A DNA stretch of 23,547 bases from positions 1-23,547 of the IMG/VR virus record IMGVR_UViG_3300029448_000450; one strand, written 5' to 3'. The number at the start of each line of letters is the position of its first letter. Positions within the stretch are counted from its first letter, which is position 1. Origin of the DNA: a virus. Made by a program: the position numbers and the translations under genes. The notes under the pieces are model-generated. The model did not search any database and was not told the DNA's origin. It was given only the letters and a program-made list of their open reading frames with translations. Shown here one piece after another: positions 20,933 to 23,547 of the stretch.

Positions 20933-21178
20933 TTAACAATTCCACATTCTACGAGACCAATAGTTTGCAGATAGCTTGTTGTTTTTTCCTTTAATCCCAC
21001 CTGATCTCGCACAATAAGATTTCTTTCGTGCTGGTGAGTTCTTCTTAATGCTCATATTAGGATCACCAAAGTTTATCTTTTTTACTTTGTCTCCATCTTT
21101 TACAAACACCTTGAATTTTTTTACATCGCCTTTCATAGGCTTATTAAGTTTTACAGTTCTACCCTGATAGGTTGCCAT
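20933..21178 (-). CDS. DUF5872-like small phage protein
   Basis: The product has 81 residues. The centre reads KKFKVFVKDGDKVKKINFGD, then PNMSIKKNSPARKKSYCARS, and it ends YWSRRMW. The 'V.FGDPNM.I....P.R..SF.AR....YWS..MW' pattern belongs to a family of small proteins found in T4-like, cyano- and marine phages (DUF5872, from memory). Its function is unknown. It overlaps the upstream coiled-coil gene by 20 bases. Confidence 0.8.
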   Translation of the reverse strand: MATYQGRTVKLNKPMKGDVKKFKVFVKDGDKVKKINFGDPNMSIKKNSPARKKSYCARSGGIKGKNNKLSANYWSRRMWNC

Positions 21179-21452
21179 CTAGTTTTACCTTTTCTTGAGT
21201 TTCTAATTGTTCACTTAAAGATTTATTTTGGGAAGAAGCATAATCTGACTTAGCTTTTTGGAAAGCTATAACATCATCTACTGTAATCTTTCTTTTTTCT
21301 TCTCTAAGTTGTGCATTTTTATCAGCCCAATTATCTAATCGTTCATTAAGGAACTTAATGTGTAAATTTTTTTCATCATTGTCTTTTTTTAATTCTCTGT
21401 TTTCTTTTTTTGACTTGCGTAATAATGCTTCTACTTCTTTAAGGGTACTCAT
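21159..21452 (-). CDS. Coiled-coil protein next to holin
   Basis: The product has 97 residues and is highly charged. A long coiled coil covers about residues 5-60 (LLRKSKKENRELKKDNDEKN and onward), with a Gln/Ser-rich second half. There is no signal peptide or membrane span, so it is not itself a typical spanin. It overlaps the holin gene by four bases. Role unknown; a partner in lysis or in the virion are both possible. Confidence 0.6.
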   Translation of the reverse strand: MSTLKEVEALLRKSKKENRELKKDNDEKNLHIKFLNERLDNWADKNAQLREEKRKITVDDVIAFQKAKSDYASSQNKSLSEQLETQEKVKLDGNLSG

Positions 21453-21847
21453 TTTTTAAACATCTTCATAGCACCTGAAGCTCCCTTAATTCCAAAACTT
21501 GCACTTATAGCAATGTAAAGTAAATGTTGGTAATAGGTAGGCAGACTATGTAACGCTTCAAATCCAGCTTTAATATGTGCTGTCATACCAGGAACAAACA
21601 CTAATACTGCTGGAGTTAATAAAACTATTAAGGCTATTTCATCTTTAATACTGCCTTGCATCTGATCAACAGCAGAGGCCTCCCATTTGACTTTGCCAGC
21701 AATCTGATCTTCTTTAAGTTTGGTTTTAGCTTTTATTTCTGTAACAGCTAACTCTGCTTTTGCTTTTTTAGTATCTACAAAACCTTTAACTGCATCACCA
21801 GCTACACCCATTAGGGGTTTTAATAACATTGTCCACATACTAGGCAT
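21449..21847 (-). CDS. Holin (GTA-type, 3TM family-like)
   Basis: The product has 132 residues. An N-terminal amphipathic stretch is followed by a charged linker (VDTKKAKAELAVTEIKAKTK). Two hydrophobic spans follow at about 70-86 (IALIVLLTPAVLVFVPG) and 108-122 (HLLYIAISASFGIKG), and a Lys-rich C-terminus. The KAELAVTEIKA linker and C-terminal spans fit the GTA_holin_3TM-type family that permeabilises the inner membrane at lysis. It overlaps the endolysin gene by eight bases, the standard pairing. Confidence 0.8.
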   Translation of the reverse strand: MPSMWTMLLKPLMGVAGDAVKGFVDTKKAKAELAVTEIKAKTKLKEDQIAGKVKWEASAVDQMQGSIKDEIALIVLLTPAVLVFVPGMTAHIKAGFEALHSLPTYYQHLLYIAISASFGIKGASGAMKMFKK

Positions 21848-22295
21848 CCTGTATTAATTTAACTATTGGTTCATATCTTGAGGTAAGTGTCCTATACAAA
21901 CGACTATCTCTTAACTGATTTGCCATTTCTAAGAAGTCTGCATCTTGCATAGCTTGACGCATTTTAACAAATTTGAATAATTTAGGCTCACCAATATTGT
22001 AAGCTATCTCTATGATACAGTCTTTAATAACATCTGGTACAACACAATCACCGATATATCGTTCTGCTGCATGAAGATAGACAAGAAAGTCTTTTTCAAA
22101 CTGTTGTTCTAATACTTCTTTTGGATATTCAACTCCAGGTTCATAAGGATCACCATCTACACACTTATGGCCATATCCAATAGTCATAAAATCTTCTTTG
22201 ATGGTTTCACCATTAGCTCCTTTATATTCTAGGAAGTACCCAGTTGCAGAATATCCTTCCGAAGTCTTAATTTTTTCTTTTACTTCTTCGTACAT
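21840..22295 (-). CDS. Endolysin, T4 lysozyme-like (GH24 muramidase)
   Basis: The product has 151 residues. Catalytic E13 (KTSEGYSATGY) precedes a beta insertion and the TIGYGH motif, with T38 the counterpart of T4 lysozyme T26. A later AYNIGEPKLFKF and C-terminal LTSRYEPIVKL match the helical lobe. Length is close to T4 lysozyme (164). No signal peptide is seen, so it needs the holin next door to reach the cell wall. It would cut the MurNAc-GlcNAc bond of peptidoglycan. Confidence 0.85.
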   Translation of the reverse strand: MYEEVKEKIKTSEGYSATGYFLEYKGANGETIKEDFMTIGYGHKCVDGDPYEPGVEYPKEVLEQQFEKDFLVYLHAAERYIGDCVVPDVIKDCIIEIAYNIGEPKLFKFVKMRQAMQDADFLEMANQLRDSRLYRTLTSRYEPIVKLIQDA

Positions 22296-22483
22296 TTACA
22301 CTCCTTTAATTTTTGTGGTATTTCAATATCTTTCCACATTTGATAAGTGACTTCTGATATATCTTTTTGAAGAAGTCTTGCGTTAGATAAATCTAATTCT
22401 GTTATTTTACCTGGTTCTATATCTTCATATTCTTTCTTTGTAAGACTCATATAAAGTTTGCCAGACTGATAAACTATTCTCAT
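22280..22483 (-). CDS. Uncharacterised small protein before endolysin
   Basis: The product has 67 residues with LTKKEYEDIEPGKITELDLS in the middle and two Cys in the C-terminal KECKCTKK. It is charged and has no membrane span. It overlaps the phosphoesterase gene by four bases and the endolysin gene by 16. No family is recognised. Confidence 0.6.
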   Translation of the reverse strand: MRIVYQSGKLYMSLTKKEYEDIEPGKITELDLSNARLLQKDISEVTYQMWKDIEIPQKLKECKCTKK

Positions 22484-23175
22484 ATTGTTTTATTCCACCT
22501 ATTTCCTCTTTTAAGAACCATTGGTATAAGTTGAGGAACACCATTAATTATAATTCCACATCCTAAAACTGGTCTTCTAATGTTTACTTTAGAATAAGCA
22601 AAAGCTAACGAGTCCTTGTCTATAAGACATCCAACATTCATTCCCCACCTTAAATGTTCAGGACTTGACCAATAGCCTATGCGAAACTCTGTATGATAAT
22701 GGCCCTGGGCAAAGTTCATGCCTATAGACATGGATGATTTTACAGGATCTTTACTCATATTATGGCAAAAATAATATTCGCCATAATTATCTTTAATTAT
22801 TAGTTTATCGTGCCATCGCCAATTTTGTTTATCGACACCTAATATATCTGGATAGTCCTTCACTACTAAGGAAGGAAAGCCATGATGCTTTCTTTTCCTA
22901 TAAACCATAGAACCATGATTGCTATGAAGTAAATCCATTTTAGGAAATAACTTCTCAATCATTTTGATCTTGTATAAACCGAGCTCTAACTCTTTAGATG
23001 CACTTGGTAAATCAGGATCAGAATCATGAAATGATAAGGCATGGTAATCTAGTTCATCACCAATATTTACAATTCTATCTGGTTTAAATTTCTTTTTAAC
23101 AGCTTCTAAAAAAGCGAAACTATCTGTATGACTGTATGGTTCGTGAAGGTCTGAGATTATTAAAATCTTAGACAT
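22480..23175 (-). CDS. Calcineurin-like metallophosphoesterase
   Basis: The product has 231 residues. Metal-binding motifs appear in order: D9-x-H11 (IISDLHEPY), GD at 39-40 (NIGDELDYHAL), N86-H87 (HSNHGSM), H138 (FCHNM) and GHYH at 158-161 (H159, H161). This is the two-metal phosphoesterase fold; the GDELDYHALS block is common in phage versions. The substrate could be a nucleotide, nucleic acid or protein phosphate and cannot be read from sequence. Its place in the lysis block is positional rather than functional evidence. Confidence 0.85.
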   Translation of the reverse strand: MSKILIISDLHEPYSHTDSFAFLEAVKKKFKPDRIVNIGDELDYHALSFHDSDPDLPSASKELELGLYKIKMIEKLFPKMDLLHSNHGSMVYRKRKHHGFPSLVVKDYPDILGVDKQNWRWHDKLIIKDNYGEYYFCHNMSKDPVKSSMSIGMNFAQGHYHTEFRIGYWSSPEHLRWGMNVGCLIDKDSLAFAYSKVNIRRPVLGCGIIINGVPQLIPMVLKRGNRWNKTI

Positions 23176-23184
23176 CTTCCTCCC

Positions 23185-23394
23185 TTATGTATTTGTCACC
23201 TCTTTTGTTGTGCAGAATGTAGTTATATAAATATTAGGTAATTCCATATATTTACGAGCCAACTTTACTGACGCTTGTCTGCATTCTTCTCTGGTATTGT
23301 AAGAGGTGTCATAAACAATACTAGATGCACAAGTTTGATCTAATGGTAGTGTAGGATTTTGCACACATAACCAAAAGATAAGAAACATTTTCAT
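23185..23394 (-). CDS. Small probable exported Cys-containing protein
   Basis: The product has 69 residues. A short hydrophobic start (MKMFLIFWLCVQNPTLPLDQ) looks like a signal or anchor, followed by a soluble part with Cys near 22, 38 and 61. Small proteins with this start and spacing lie near lysis genes in marine phages, from memory. No proper lipobox is seen. It overlaps the next gene upstream by four bases (ATGA). An envelope role, possibly paired with that membrane protein, is inferred. Confidence 0.65.
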   Translation of the reverse strand: MKMFLIFWLCVQNPTLPLDQTCASSIVYDTSYNTREECRQASVKLARKYMELPNIYITTFCTTKEVTNT

Positions 23395-23547
23395 GTTCCG
23401 TTAAGATATTTTTCTATCCATATAATCTTTTCTTTAATGACAGCTATATCTTGCTGCATTTCAGATATAACATCTGCTTTCTTTTCTACAGCTTCTAATC
23501 TTTCTGACCACATTCCCCAGGTCATTGCTAAAGAAACAATGATAACT
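23391..23547 (-). CDS. Membrane-anchored coiled-coil protein, C-terminal part (partial)
   Basis: An open frame enters from the right edge and ends at 23391. Fifty-one residues are visible: a hydrophobic stretch VIIVSLAMTWGMW, then a helical heptad-like region (LEAVEKKADVISEMQQDIAV) ending in EKYLNGT. One N-terminal membrane helix plus a periplasmic-type coiled coil is the layout of inner-membrane spanins and similar phage envelope proteins. The true start lies outside the window, so length and family cannot be judged. Confidence 0.65.
   Translation of the reverse strand, partial: VIIVSLAMTWGMWSERLEAVEKKADVISEMQQDIAVIKEKIIWIEKYLNGT

Overview
The window is a piece of a double-stranded DNA phage genome with podovirus-type structural genes and a lysogeny module. 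By eye GC is about one third. Lysine and asparagine codons end in A/T, genes overlap by a few bases, and Shine-Dalgarno sites (GAGG, AAGGAG) are mostly clear. Recognisable families are a P22-like portal, a P22 gp10-like tail protein, an SU10-like adaptor and an SU10-like (DUF5309-type) coat protein. Several small proteins also match, from memory, sequences common in marine phages. A temperate phage of a low-GC marine alphaproteobacterium (SAR11-like) is my best inference for the host; nothing in the window proves it.

Layout. (1) Positions 1-10392, minus strand: the virion operon. In transcription order it runs from small zinc-ribbon proteins through large terminase, portal, scaffold, coat protein, an intrinsic terminator, two small proteins, adaptor, gp10-like tail protein, a small virion protein and a GNAT-like protein, then the first codons of another gene running off the left end. 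(2) 10409-10483, plus strand: a complete tRNA-Val(GAC) with encoded CCA. (3) 10484-11048: an AT-rich gap without convincing genes, carrying three inverted repeats and a possible promoter with an operator in its spacer. (4) 11049-13676, plus strand: a string of small early-type genes, including a very acidic 114-residue protein, a 29-residue membrane peptide, a Zn-ribbon protein and a 212-residue orphan. (5) 13693-15576, minus strand: two small genes behind a good sigma70-like promoter, then a DUF6456-like protein and a DUF1376-type replication protein. (6) 15715-20250, plus strand: an HTH repressor, a regulated leader, two small genes, a RecB/Cas4-type nuclease, an HNH protein, several uncharacterised genes, an excisionase-like HTH protein and a tyrosine integrase. 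(7) 20393-23547, minus strand: small basic proteins, holin, endolysin, a metallophosphoesterase and small membrane or exported proteins, running off the right end.

How it works together. The repressor sits between the leftward DUF1376 operon and the rightward nuclease-to-integrase operon, with inverted repeats before and after it, so it is placed to control both. No DNA polymerase, helicase or RNA polymerase gene is seen, so replication and transcription probably rely on the host unless such genes lie outside the window. The late genes form two minus-strand blocks (lysis at the right, head and tail at the left).

Most unusual features: the leader before the 16556 gene, where nested inverted repeats could hide both the ribosome-binding site and the start codon; tandem hairpins before the acidic early gene, with a 14-base element recurring inside another hairpin 3 kb away; and the accessory-looking block at 13038-14160. 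All similarity statements come from recall and motif reading; no searches were run.
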